Shown here one piece after another: positions 8,683 through 16,884 of a DNA stretch of 64,000 bases. Both the position numbers and the translations under genes were made by a program. Under the pieces are notes generated by a model. It did not search any database, was not told the origin of the DNA, and saw nothing but the letters and a program-made list of their open reading frames with translations. The DNA comes from an uncultured Bacteroides sp. Lineage in GTDB: Bacteria; Bacteroidota; Bacteroidia; Bacteroidales; UBA932. The stretch is from the NCBI GenBank assembly GCA_900546925.1, contig UREV01000004.1:39222-103221 (forward strand), given 5' to 3'. Position 1 is the first letter of the stretch. Every line of letters begins with the position of its first letter.

Positions 8683-10176
8683 ATGAAACATATCAACTTA
8701 TACAAGATATTTCTTCTGGCAGCTATTGCACCTGTCACCGCAGCATGTAACGGCGACTTGGACATCATGCAGGACAACAAACTGTCAGCGAGCAATATGT
8801 GGAAGTCATCCACCGATGTCATCCAGTCCACATACGGAATATACGAGAGGATGAGATCCAACTTCGTACAAAACGACATAAACATCTTCTACTGGGGTGA
8901 AGCCAGAGTCGGCGACTACATGTGGGGACCTAGCCTCGAATCCAGAGTCCAGGACAACAACATGATTTCCGTACGCACAAGCACCATGAGTTCGTCCACT
9001 TCTTCAGCAGGCTGGTCCAGACTGTATACGACTATAGATCAGGCCAATGCCGTCTTGAAATATGCCCCTACAGTGAACATGACTGATGCTGAACGCAGCT
9101 TCGCCACAGGACAAGCGGCATTCGCCCGTGCATATTGTTACTTCTGGGCTGTGAGACTTTGGGGAGACGTTCCTCTGAACCTTGTACCTATCGAGTCTAC
9201 CACTCAGCCTGAAACATATCCTGTAAGAGCGCCTAAATCAGATGTCTACACACAGATAGGAAAGGACATAGCCACAGCACTCGAGAATATTAAAGACCTC
9301 GGCACCGACAAGTATTTCGCCACTGCAGATGCTGTCAATATGCTCAAGGCAGAATACTCACTTTGGATGTATAGCACACAGAACGGCGACGAAAGTTACC
9401 TTACACTTGCGTCAGAAGCACTCGAGGCTATCGGCATTTCTTCAGACAAGCTGATGTACAAATACTCTGATATCTTCAGCCGCACTGACAAATGCAACAA
9501 GGAAGTCATTTTCGCCCTGCTGAACGATCAGAAAGAGGGTCTCACAGGTGGATATTACAATTACTTTTACCACCCGAACAACTTGATCGCTTCCAAATAT
9601 CAGAACGATCCTGTTCCTATCAGTTCCACACAGTGGTGGAGTTATTCCCAGAACTTTGTGGACATTTTGGAAAAGAGCAAGACTGAGAACCATGACTCAC
9701 GAGTAGACTGCAATCTCGGAAAAGGAGAATATGGAGCTTCAGGACAGACTATCACATGGCCTAACAAATTCATTGGCGACATGTCCAAAAAACCTGTAGT
9801 TCTCGACTGTGACCTTCTTTATTACAGGTATGCGCTCGCAGTCATGATGGACGCGGAGTTGAAATATTACAAGAAGGATTATTCAGGAGCATTGGCATCC
9901 CTGAACATTATAGCAAAGAGAGCCTACGGTGTGGACAACTTCTACAAAGAAGCAAACAGAGACGCTGTACTTTCAGCTCTTGTAAACGAGTATTTCCTCG
10001 AATTCCCCGCAGAAGGCGTAATCTGGTGGGCATTGATAAGACTCGATAAGATTTGGGATTACAATCCTGCGTTGAAGAGCATGCAGGCTACGAACAAGAA
10101 CATCCTGCTCTGGCCTATCACCGCTTCTGCAAGAAATAAGAACCATAAACTGACCCAGACAGAAGGTTGGGATTAA
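8683..10176 (+). CDS. SusD/RagB-family surface lipoprotein
   Basis: A 497-residue SusD-type protein that forms a lid on the SusC channel and binds ligand at the cell surface. A lipoprotein signal peptide ends in VTAAC, with the lipidated Cys at residue 21. It is followed by a D/N-rich stretch that fits surface export. The TPR-like helical pattern of SusD is visible (GWSRLYTTIDQANAVLKYA, FARAYCYFWAVRLWGDVPL). Near the C-terminus lies the family region with ALASLNIIAKRAYG and an EFPAEGVIWWALIRL stretch. It begins 2 bases after susC, so the pair is one operon. Confidence 0.94.
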   Translation: MKHINLYKIFLLAAIAPVTAACNGDLDIMQDNKLSASNMWKSSTDVIQSTYGIYERMRSNFVQNDINIFYWGEARVGDYMWGPSLESRVQDNNMISVRTSTMSSSTSSAGWSRLYTTIDQANAVLKYAPTVNMTDAERSFATGQAAFARAYCYFWAVRLWGDVPLNLVPIESTTQPETYPVRAPKSDVYTQIGKDIATALENIKDLGTDKYFATADAVNMLKAEYSLWMYSTQNGDESYLTLASEALEAIGISSDKLMYKYSDIFSRTDKCNKEVIFALLNDQKEGLTGGYYNYFYHPNNLIASKYQNDPVPISSTQWWSYSQNFVDILEKSKTENHDSRVDCNLGKGEYGASGQTITWPNKFIGDMSKKPVVLDCDLLYYRYALAVMMDAELKYYKKDYSGALASLNIIAKRAYGVDNFYKEANRDAVLSALVNEYFLEFPAEGVIWWALIRLDKIWDYNPALKSMQATNKNILLWPITASARNKNHKLTQTEGWD

Positions 10177-10194
10177 CATTAAACTGACAATATC

Positions 10195-12234
10195 ATGAAA
10201 ATGAAATATTTAGGACTTCTTGCGTTTATCCCTGCCATACTCGCAGGATGCAGTGACGAGACTGATCCTTCAGAAATAAATTCAGGGACAAGGATATCTC
10301 TTTCCAAGAGCCCTGTAGTGTTCGCAGCTGACGGAAAGACATCGGAAGGTGAAGAAAGTTTCATCTCCGTAGTCACTGTCATCCAGGGAAGCGATATCAA
10401 CAAGCTCTCATGGGACTGCTCTCTTGAAGATCCGAAGTCTTGCGCAGAGGTTATGAAAACTGATGTAAAAAGCGAGTTCAAAGGCACTTACGAAGGAGAT
10501 TCCAGGGAAGTGACGGAGAAAGGCATTGAACTGAAAGTAAAGGCTAATCCGGAATACAAGCGTACCTTTACACTCGTGCTGAAAGCAGCTGACGGAACAG
10601 AAGCGAAATTTGATTTCGTCCAACTCGGAGAAAAAGCGGATGCGGCAGTTTCATCAGCAACTAAAGACGTGGAATTCGTGGCAGCCGGTGGAGATCAGAT
10701 TATAGAGTACACCACAAACATGGGAGACATCTACTCATTCTCAGCAGATTACACCACTGGCGGAGAAGGCTGGCTCTCTTGGGAAGCTTCGGCTAGCGGC
10801 TCTGTAAAACTGACTGCAGCAGGATGGAACGGAAAAGAGGCTCCTCGTAGCGCTACTTTCCACATAACAGTGGGATCAGATGACACCAGCACCGCGACAC
10901 TGGATATTCCTGTAGTACAACTCGCAGCTGATGACTACTACTATATGTATGGTTCTTCTGCAGCAGGTTTGCCTATCGAGTCTTCCATCCAGATGACCAA
11001 GCTGGATAAGGGCATCTACAATACAAAGGCTTACTTCATGAACGCGAAGACAGGCAAGAACGCTGTAATTTTCAACCTTGACTCCAGAACCGAAGCTTAT
11101 CCTTGCTTTGCACTTGCAAAGGACGGAAAGATAGCTAAGGTAGAATCAGCAGGCGCTCTTCCTGAGGGTCCGGAAATCGATGTGGATGGTCTTAAGAATC
11201 TGACAGTGAATTTCAACGACATGTCATGGTCTTGGGAAAGAATCACCACAGACAACTGTATGCCTGATTCCGAACTGGCCAAATATCAGACTAAGGCATT
11301 TATCGCACGTGACGGTTCGATGAAAGTCTGGATGACGGAATTCGTCCACTGGGACGGCGGAGACATCATGCCGAAACTCGGCTCGTCTATGGTAGCGACA
11401 GCAACAGGTACAGGTGCCGCCGGTACAGGAGGTTACGACAAGTCTGCGTTCCCGTCTTCATGGAACGACAGCAAACTGAACATGGATTTCGAGAACACCG
11501 AAATAGGTGGAAAACTCGAAGGAACCAATGAGCACGGACGAATCTATGCATTCTCCGAGATTATTACCGGAACGCCTACTGCAGGTATCGGATTCGCAAG
11601 AAACGAAGTCGTACCGGACGCATGGAAAGCTGGTAACAAGATTACAGACGCAGTCGGTGACGAATATGTTATAGAATATATCAACAACAAGACTGCAGGA
11701 ACATTCACAGGAGACAACGCAGCTGACGAGGCCAAGCACCCGACGTTGAAGATGCAGATTCAGGGTATATGTCCTTACGGCTGGCATATTGCCAATGCTT
11801 CAGACTGGCTGGATATCGCATATGCAGCCAGCAAAGCTTCCGCAGGACATACTTTCCCAGTACAGGAAGATCAGGTAACCTACAAACATTTCAGCACAAA
11901 TAGCGGAAAAGTATCTGTAGGCCAGTCCGTTTCACCTCGCGGTATCGGAAACCTCGCTACTTGGCTGAGGAACAGTTCCTGGAACGGAGGAAATATTTCC
12001 GACGGTGCAGAAGAGTTCGGATTCGGATATTATCCTCTCGGATTCAGATACATGACTCAGGGATATCAGTGTGCCGGAACTCGTGCGCAGACATGGATTC
12101 CTCTGTTCTTCGACGAAAAAGCGCTGTATCGTGTAAATGTCATTATAAACAACACTGTGACATACGCTGAGATCAGCAGCATCGATAACGGACAGGCCAT
12201 TATGCCGTTCCGTTGCGTGAAGAACTATAAATAA
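10195..12234 (+). CDS. Large surface lipoprotein with BACON-like and Fibrobacter-paralogous-type domains
   Basis: A 679-residue predicted lipoprotein: its signal peptide ends in ILAGC, with Cys about 18, followed by SDETD. Two Ig-like/BACON-like repeats occupy roughly residues 25-145 and 150-245, with FDFVQLG and DIPVVQL ends typical of BACON domains. The middle (about 250-420) is unassigned. The C-terminal 270 residues resemble the Fibrobacter succinogenes major paralogous domain, with the pattern CPYGWHIANASDWLDIAY and a final PFRCVKNYK. It sits 18 bases after SusD in the same operon. The likely role is capture of the ligand imported by the neighbouring SusCD pair. No catalytic motif was seen. 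Confidence 0.75.
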   Translation: MKMKYLGLLAFIPAILAGCSDETDPSEINSGTRISLSKSPVVFAADGKTSEGEESFISVVTVIQGSDINKLSWDCSLEDPKSCAEVMKTDVKSEFKGTYEGDSREVTEKGIELKVKANPEYKRTFTLVLKAADGTEAKFDFVQLGEKADAAVSSATKDVEFVAAGGDQIIEYTTNMGDIYSFSADYTTGGEGWLSWEASASGSVKLTAAGWNGKEAPRSATFHITVGSDDTSTATLDIPVVQLAADDYYYMYGSSAAGLPIESSIQMTKLDKGIYNTKAYFMNAKTGKNAVIFNLDSRTEAYPCFALAKDGKIAKVESAGALPEGPEIDVDGLKNLTVNFNDMSWSWERITTDNCMPDSELAKYQTKAFIARDGSMKVWMTEFVHWDGGDIMPKLGSSMVATATGTGAAGTGGYDKSAFPSSWNDSKLNMDFENTEIGGKLEGTNEHGRIYAFSEIITGTPTAGIGFARNEVVPDAWKAGNKITDAVGDEYVIEYINNKTAGTFTGDNAADEAKHPTLKMQIQGICPYGWHIANASDWLDIAYAASKASAGHTFPVQEDQVTYKHFSTNSGKVSVGQSVSPRGIGNLATWLRNSSWNGGNISDGAEEFGFGYYPLGFRYMTQGYQCAGTRAQTWIPLFFDEKALYRVNVIINNTVTYAEISSIDNGQAIMPFRCVKNYK

Positions 12235-12247
12235 ACGACTGTCATTT

Positions 12248-12295
12248 CGACAAGCTCAGCAACAGGCACATCGTTTGCGGTTGCTGGGCTTGTTG
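12248..12295. terminator. Hairpin between lipoprotein and GDPD genes
   Basis: ACAAGCTCAGCAAC at 12250-12263 pairs with GTTGCTGGGCTTGT at 12280-12293, with one G-T wobble and a 16-base loop. No long T-run follows, so it may attenuate rather than fully end transcription before the downstream GDPD gene. The TTTCGACAAGCTCAGCAAC arm resembles short hairpins that recur in many genomes. Confidence 0.55.
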
Positions 12296-12312
12296 AATTT
12301 ATTTAATAAGAT

Positions 12313-13209
12313 ATGAGAAAATCGATATTGACAACAATTGCCGCAAGTATCTTGATAACAATATCTTGCAGCAAAGACAACCAGCCGTCACAGCCTGACT
12401 GGGACAATACTGGAGGCGGAGGGCATGAAGAAGAAGTTCTGGACAAACCATTGGACGGCGGAAACATCGTCGTGGCCCATCGTGGAGGCTCTACAGAAGC
12501 AGGAACAGGATTCCCTGACAACTCCATCGCATCATTGCGATATGCCATGAGCCTAAAATGCTACGCTTCCGAATGTGATATCTATTGGACAAAAGACAAC
12601 AAAGTCGTGGTGGCACACGCCGACTCTGAATGTAAAATAAACGGGGTGCATCCATGGGAAGCGACATTGACAGAAATAAGAAACAAAGGCAAACTCAGCA
12701 ACGGAGAACAGGTTCCCGAATTGCAGGATTTCATCTCCGAAGTCATGAAAGCCGGCAGTTGTACGAGACTTTGGCTGGACATCAAGAACATCACAAGTCC
12801 GAAGACCCTGACAGACTACCCTATCAACGCTTGCAAACGCGCCTGCGAAATCATAACTGAAATGAAAGCGCAGAACTTCGTGGAATTCATATGCACCGGA
12901 AACCAGACAGTCATGGCCAAGTCCAACGAATATGCACGGGCTGCAGGAGTAGAAATCGGATGGATGGGTAACCAGCCGGCAAGCGTATATCAGCAAAAGA
13001 GTTACACATGGGCAAACCTTTCCACGACTTATATGTCACAAGGCGGCGGAGAAAGGACCATAGATGAGTTCACAAAAGCGGACATCGCCATCAGCGTGTT
13101 CAATGCTGACGACGATGCCACTATGAATTATTATATATCCAAGGCAAAACAGATGAAAGCCATCTGCACAAATTACCCGAAAAAACTCATCAACAAGATG
13201 AAGAAGTAA
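12313..13209 (+). CDS. Glycerophosphodiester phosphodiesterase lipoprotein
   Basis: A 298-residue GDPD-family protein that would hydrolyse glycerophosphodiesters to glycerol-3-phosphate and an alcohol. A lipoprotein signal (ILITISC, Cys about 19) is followed by a D/G/E-rich linker, so the protein is probably exposed at the outer membrane or in the periplasm. The catalytic pattern is present: HRGG near residue 55, then an acidic SECDIYW segment near 92, then VVVAHAD near 103, which supply the metal and acid/base residues of the TIM barrel. It is the last plus-strand gene of the SusCD locus and ends 3 bases from the convergent protease gene. A second GDPD lies in the other SusCD locus at 60224. 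Confidence 0.88.
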   Translation: MRKSILTTIAASILITISCSKDNQPSQPDWDNTGGGGHEEEVLDKPLDGGNIVVAHRGGSTEAGTGFPDNSIASLRYAMSLKCYASECDIYWTKDNKVVVAHADSECKINGVHPWEATLTEIRNKGKLSNGEQVPELQDFISEVMKAGSCTRLWLDIKNITSPKTLTDYPINACKRACEIITEMKAQNFVEFICTGNQTVMAKSNEYARAAGVEIGWMGNQPASVYQQKSYTWANLSTTYMSQGGGERTIDEFTKADIAISVFNADDDATMNYYISKAKQMKAICTNYPKKLINKMKK

Positions 13210-13212
13210 CCC

Positions 13213-14784
13213 CTACAAAGCAGCCTTGACGACATCATCTATTTCGAGATAGATGCGGTAAAATGCGTTATCGCTGAGTTTAGAATACCGGCCGATGAGA
13301 GCACGGAGCTGAGGTACCATGTACGGTGCAGTCATCTTCCACTCGCCATCGGCCGCTTTTATTCCGTCCACCGATGCCGCGTAAGCCTGGAACTTCGAAG
13401 GAATGTCGAGTTCGTCGAGGAAAGCATCCAGCTGAGGGTAATTGTCAATGCTGCTGAGGCGTTTCCCGTATTTGTCGAAGATATACGAAGCGAAACGCAT
13501 CTGAGTAGCCTTCTTGTTACACTTTATGAAATACTTGGTGGCAAGTGTCGTATCGACAGGAACGAAAACATCAGGCACGATGCCACCGCCGCCATAAACA
13601 GTCCTTCCGCCTACAGTATGATAAATCTCGGTACTGTCCACCTTTATACTGTCACGGTCGAACATCTCGCCATCAGCATAACGCTTATAAATATCATACT
13701 GGTAATCAGACGAATAAGGCTTTTGAATACACCTTCCAGAAGGCGTATAGAAGCGCGCGATGGTAAGACGTATTCCGGAACCGTCGTTAAAGAACTTGGA
13801 CTCCTGGACAAGACCCTTGCCGAAAGAACGGCGGCCTACGATAGTGCCACGGTCGTTGTCCTGAATAGCGCCTGCGAAGATCTCACTTGAAGATGCCGAA
13901 TTTTCATTGACAAGAACAGAAAGGGAGACATTCTTCAGGATGCCTTTGCCGTCAGCCTTGTAATCCTCCCTTTTGTGGTGAAGGCCCTGGAGGTAGACGA
14001 TCTCATCCCCCTTCTCGAGGAACATGTCCGACAGCAGGAGCGCCTGGTCGAGATATCCTCCGGAATTATCCCTCAAATCGAAGATAAGATGCTTCATTCC
14101 CTTGGCCAGCAAGTCTTTACCGGCAGCGGAAACCTCTTCGAATGTAGTAACGGAGAACTTGGACAAACGTATATAACCGGTAGTGTCATTTATCATGAAA
14201 GACGCATCCACGCAATGCACCGGAATCTTTCCACGCTTGATCTTGAACGGAATCTGCTCACTCCCCCTCTTAACCAGGATATTGACCTCGGTACCGGCAG
14301 GGCCTTTCATCCTGCGCACCATGCTGTCCTGAGGGAACTTGACGCCGGCGATATCAGTATCATTGACCTTCAACAAACGGTCCCCGGCCTGGAGCCCGAC
14401 CTTCTCCGAAGGGCCTCCCGGGATGACTTCCAGCACGATAGCCGTGTCATTCGGGACGTTGAACTGGATGCCGATGCCGTCGAAATTTCCGGCGAGATCC
14501 TGCTGCGAACGCTCCAGGTCCACAGGCGGAAGATATACCGAATGCGGATCCAGAGCAGCCAACGATGCGTTCACCGCAGCATCAGTGACTTTGTTCACAT
14601 CCACAGTGTCCACATAATTCCTCTGCACCAGTTCCAGAATCAGATTCAGTTTCTGCCAACGACTATAGTTGCCGTCAAATTTACGCGACGGAGCTGTTAA
14701 GTTGAAAAACAATATCGTTCCGAGCACACCGAGAACAATCCCCAGCAACGCTGCTAAGGAACTCGTCTTATCATTCTTAGTCAT
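13213..14784 (-). CDS. S41-family C-terminal processing peptidase
   Basis: A 523-residue periplasmic serine protease of the CtpA/Prc family. It has an N-terminal membrane anchor (about 9-30), a leading helical region, a PDZ domain (about 88-170, with GIGIQFNVPND and GLQAGDRLLKVND) and the tail-specific protease domain. The catalytic Ser lies in VNENSASSSEIFAGA (about residue 310) and the catalytic Lys in GRRSFGKGLVQ (about 335). The insert at VGGRTVYGGGGIVPDVFV is typical of Bacteroidota members. It is the last gene of a minus-strand run with dCMP deaminase (9-base gap), an acyl ligase and an unknown membrane protein. Confidence 0.94.
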   Translation of the reverse strand: MTKNDKTSSLAALLGIVLGVLGTILFFNLTAPSRKFDGNYSRWQKLNLILELVQRNYVDTVDVNKVTDAAVNASLAALDPHSVYLPPVDLERSQQDLAGNFDGIGIQFNVPNDTAIVLEVIPGGPSEKVGLQAGDRLLKVNDTDIAGVKFPQDSMVRRMKGPAGTEVNILVKRGSEQIPFKIKRGKIPVHCVDASFMINDTTGYIRLSKFSVTTFEEVSAAGKDLLAKGMKHLIFDLRDNSGGYLDQALLLSDMFLEKGDEIVYLQGLHHKREDYKADGKGILKNVSLSVLVNENSASSSEIFAGAIQDNDRGTIVGRRSFGKGLVQESKFFNDGSGIRLTIARFYTPSGRCIQKPYSSDYQYDIYKRYADGEMFDRDSIKVDSTEIYHTVGGRTVYGGGGIVPDVFVPVDTTLATKYFIKCNKKATQMRFASYIFDKYGKRLSSIDNYPQLDAFLDELDIPSKFQAYAASVDGIKAADGEWKMTAPYMVPQLRALIGRYSKLSDNAFYRIYLEIDDVVKAAL

Positions 14785-14793
14785 AAGCAGTTA

Positions 14794-15222
14794 TCAAATA
14801 TCCACCTGTTCCACTTCGATACCGGCCTTCTTCAAAAGATCCGGACCATCCTGAAGACGATATGCATCCTTGTAAACCACACGCTTGATTCCGGACTGGA
14901 TTATGAGCTTCGAGCACTCGATGCATGGAGACGCGGTAACATAAAGGGTCGCCCCTTCGCTGCTGTTACCGGACTTGGCCACTTTGGTAATCGCATTCGC
15001 TTCTGCATGAAGCACATACGGTTTAGTCACGCCATTCTCATCCTCGCAGACGTTCTCAAACCCGGACGGGGTTCCGTTATACCCGTCCGAGATGATCATG
15101 TTGTTCTTGACGATTAAAGCTCCCACCTTGCGGCGCTTGCAATACGAGTTCTCCGCCCAAATTTCCGCCATCCGAAGATAGCTGCGGTCAAATTTCTGCA
15201 TATCTGTCAATGTTTTTGTCAA
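14794..15222 (-). CDS. dCMP deaminase family protein
   Basis: A 142-residue zinc-dependent deaminase, probably converting dCMP to dUMP as a precursor of dTMP. The zinc and catalytic motifs are visible: HAEANAIT (about residues 72-79) and PCIECSKLI (about 99-107). Family members are often annotated ComEB-like or as a cytidine/dCMP deaminase. The start is 2 bases from the stop of the upstream ligase gene, so the two are co-transcribed. A tRNA- or riboflavin-type deaminase is less likely given the length and the N-terminal FDRSYLRMAEIWAENSYCKR stretch. Confidence 0.9.
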   Translation of the reverse strand: MTKTLTDMQKFDRSYLRMAEIWAENSYCKRRKVGALIVKNNMIISDGYNGTPSGFENVCEDENGVTKPYVLHAEANAITKVAKSGNSSEGATLYVTASPCIECSKLIIQSGIKRVVYKDAYRLQDGPDLLKKAGIEVEQVDI

Positions 15223-15224
15223 TG

Positions 15225-16880
15225 CTAGTTTCTCTGATAGAGGTAGCGCTTGATGCTCCTCTTAGGAGTACGCTCGAAATCCTCAGGCATGAATTCCATC
15301 TTAGTAATCTTCGCATAGTTAGGAATCTGCTTGTTGATTTCAGGAAGTGCCTCCTGAAGCTTGGCCTCCAGTTCAGACTTACTGAGTCCGTCCAATTCAG
15401 CCTGGTGATAGTCAGGGTAAATGAGCGATACCAATGTTCCGTGATCCTCGACGACAAGAGAATCCACAACATAGGTAACATTATTCAAGACACCCTCGAT
15501 CTCCTCAGGATAAATATTCTGTCCGGAAGGTCCGAGAATCATACACTTGGAACGTCCCTTTAGGAACAGGAAGCCCTCGTCGTCCATAACGCCCATATCT
15601 CCTGTATGGAACCACCCGTCCTTGTCCATGACTTCGGCGGTAGCCTCTTCATTCTTATAATAACCGAGGAATACATTAGGTCCCTTGACCAGAACTTCTC
15701 CCGGGATATTCTTAGGATCAGAAGAATCGATGCAGATAGACATGTTCATGGCAGCCTTTCCGCATGAATAAAGCTTCGTATCTTTCCAGTCAGCATAGCC
15801 GATAATCGGAGCACATTCCGTCATACCGTAACCCACTGTGAACGGGAATCCTATCTTGCGGAAGAAACGCTCCACCTCAGGATTGAACGCAGCGCCGCCG
15901 ATAATAACCTCATAGAAACGGCCTCCGAAGGCATTGACAAGTTCCTGGAGAATCTTCTTCTGGATCACCTTGTCGATAATTGGAAGATTCATGATCTTCT
16001 TGTTCCTGTCGAGAATCGGCTTGAGCTTGGACTTGTAGACCTTCTCGATGATAAGAGGCACGGCGATGATGACATGAGGCTTGATGTCGGCAAATGCCTG
16101 CATTATAATCTTAGGGCTTGGCACACGTGTAAGGAAATGCACATGAGCTCCTATGGTCATTTCGAAAAGGAACTCGAACATCATACCATACATGTGGGCT
16201 GAAGGAAGCATGGATACGACCTCTGCCTGATTGTCCATCTGAGGCATAGCCTGCACGTGAGCGAACTGGATATTCGAATAAAGTGCACGATATGGAATCA
16301 TGACACCTTTGGAGAATCCGGATGTTCCTGAAGTATAGTTGATTACAGCGAGTTCATCAGCAGAGTCCTCGTAATAGTTCAAGTCCTCAGGGCCGAAGTT
16401 GTTCGGATATTTGTGTCCGAAACTTTCATTCAGGTGTTCACGGACCTGAGACATTTCTTCCGTCTTGGAATAAAGGAAGCTGAATGTGTTGATCTGTACT
16501 ACGACATAAAGTCCCGGCATCTCAGCCTCCGAGAGGTTCTCCCAGATGACATCATCCACAAAGAGGACTTTAGCCTCTGAATGATTGACGAGATAATGTA
16601 TGTTTCCCGGCTTGAATTCATGAAGGATAGGCACTGGAACTGCTCCGTAAGTAAGAGCGGCGAGCAAACTGACTCCCCAGTTAGCCTGGTTCCTGGAGCA
16701 GATAGCTACTTTGTCACCTTTCTGAAGTCCGCACTGCTCGAAAGCGATGTGCAATTTAGCAACGCGTCTGGCCACATCACGGTAGGCCAGATCCTGTCCC
16801 TTGTAATTCGACAATGCGGGACGGTCCCAATTCTCCCTGAAGCTCTTTTCAAGGAGTTTGTTTACTGAATGAAATTCCAT
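15225..16880 (-). CDS. AMP-forming acyl-CoA synthetase / long-chain fatty-acid ligase family
   Basis: A 551-residue adenylate-forming enzyme that activates a carboxylic acid, probably a fatty acid, through an acyl-AMP intermediate. The ATP-binding motif YTSGTSGFSKGVM lies near residues 177-189. The adenylation motif VGYGMTECAPI lies near 343, and the hinge motif GWFHTGDMGVMDDEGFLFLKGRSK lies near 420. The C-terminal Lys for adenylation is expected in RTPKRSIKRYLYQ, close to the end. The gene is 4 bases from the upstream unknown gene. The exact substrate is not readable from the sequence. Confidence 0.9.
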   Translation of the reverse strand: MEFHSVNKLLEKSFRENWDRPALSNYKGQDLAYRDVARRVAKLHIAFEQCGLQKGDKVAICSRNQANWGVSLLAALTYGAVPVPILHEFKPGNIHYLVNHSEAKVLFVDDVIWENLSEAEMPGLYVVVQINTFSFLYSKTEEMSQVREHLNESFGHKYPNNFGPEDLNYYEDSADELAVINYTSGTSGFSKGVMIPYRALYSNIQFAHVQAMPQMDNQAEVVSMLPSAHMYGMMFEFLFEMTIGAHVHFLTRVPSPKIIMQAFADIKPHVIIAVPLIIEKVYKSKLKPILDRNKKIMNLPIIDKVIQKKILQELVNAFGGRFYEVIIGGAAFNPEVERFFRKIGFPFTVGYGMTECAPIIGYADWKDTKLYSCGKAAMNMSICIDSSDPKNIPGEVLVKGPNVFLGYYKNEEATAEVMDKDGWFHTGDMGVMDDEGFLFLKGRSKCMILGPSGQNIYPEEIEGVLNNVTYVVDSLVVEDHGTLVSLIYPDYHQAELDGLSKSELEAKLQEALPEINKQIPNYAKITKMEFMPEDFERTPKRSIKRYLYQRN

Positions 16881-16884
16881 TTTT